Source: Thioploca sp.
GTDB lineage: Bacteria; Pseudomonadota; Gammaproteobacteria; Beggiatoales; Beggiatoaceae
Assembly: GCA_011371325.1 (NCBI GenBank)
Contig: DRQV01000014.1
Span: forward strand, 1-5,571
Reading direction: 5' to 3'
DNA: 5,571 nucleotides
Below, piece after piece: positions 5,501 through 5,571 of the stretch. The position numbers and the translations under genes are program-made. Each line of letters begins with the position of its first letter. Position 1 is the stretch's first letter. The notes beneath the pieces are model-generated. The model did no database searches. It was not told the origin of the DNA and saw nothing but the letters and a program-made list of their open reading frames with translations.

Positions 5501-5571
5501 CCTTATATTCAACAGTAAATATAATTTATTTAATTTAAAAAAATTTAAAAATTATAAAAATTACTCCAAAA

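Noticed and set aside
5517..5571. A/T-only runs at the right end
   Set aside because: They fit the general AT bias of intergenic DNA here; the small symmetries are not distinguishable from chance.

Overview
This AT-rich window carries six protein-coding genes with standard codon use (TGG for Trp, TGA as stop). It looks like a gammaproteobacterial chromosome. CcmC, FabD, FabG and CysQ all resemble their enterobacterial counterparts closely. CcmC even keeps its two key histidines at the E. coli positions (60 and 184), and FabD and FabG catalytic residues fall within one position of E. coli numbering. I cannot name the genus. The strong AT bias and a decayed stretch between operons would fit a host-associated or slowly eroding genome, but that is inference.

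Left block (1-2040, + strand): the 3' part of a response-regulator receiver gene, then a metallo-beta-lactamase-fold hydrolase 2 nt downstream, then ccmC 16 nt further on. The three probably share a transcript that ends at a bulged hairpin (2008-2040). The first pair looks like a signalling module: a phosphorylatable receiver next to a hydrolase of the phosphodiesterase/nuclease-like MBL class. ccmC handles haem for c-type cytochrome maturation, so the cell probably makes c-type cytochromes, but no other ccm gene is in the window.

Gap (2003-2370): the terminator comes first, then a minus-strand stretch (about 2088-2246) that reads like the eroded end of a protein gene. After that come a perfect 14-bp palindrome and a good sigma-70-type promoter for the next operon.

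Middle block (2371-4037, + strand): fabD and fabG, joined by a 4-bp ATGA overlap, supply malonyl-ACP and the first reduction step of type II fatty acid synthesis. The usual neighbours (fabH/plsX/rpmF upstream, acpP/fabF downstream) are absent. A 12-bp perfect-stem hairpin (4044-4090) closes the operon and probably also ends the convergent gene.

Right block (4097-5456, - strand): cysQ (3'-phosphoadenosine 5'-phosphate phosphatase), then an exported pentapeptide-repeat protein downstream. The latter is the most unusual item: about 20 uninterrupted repeats behind a signal peptide and a CxxC, with 39 Lys/Arg against only 3 Asp and no Glu in the predicted mature chain. I did not find a CRISPR array, tRNA, rRNA, insertion sequence or an evident new multi-gene system.
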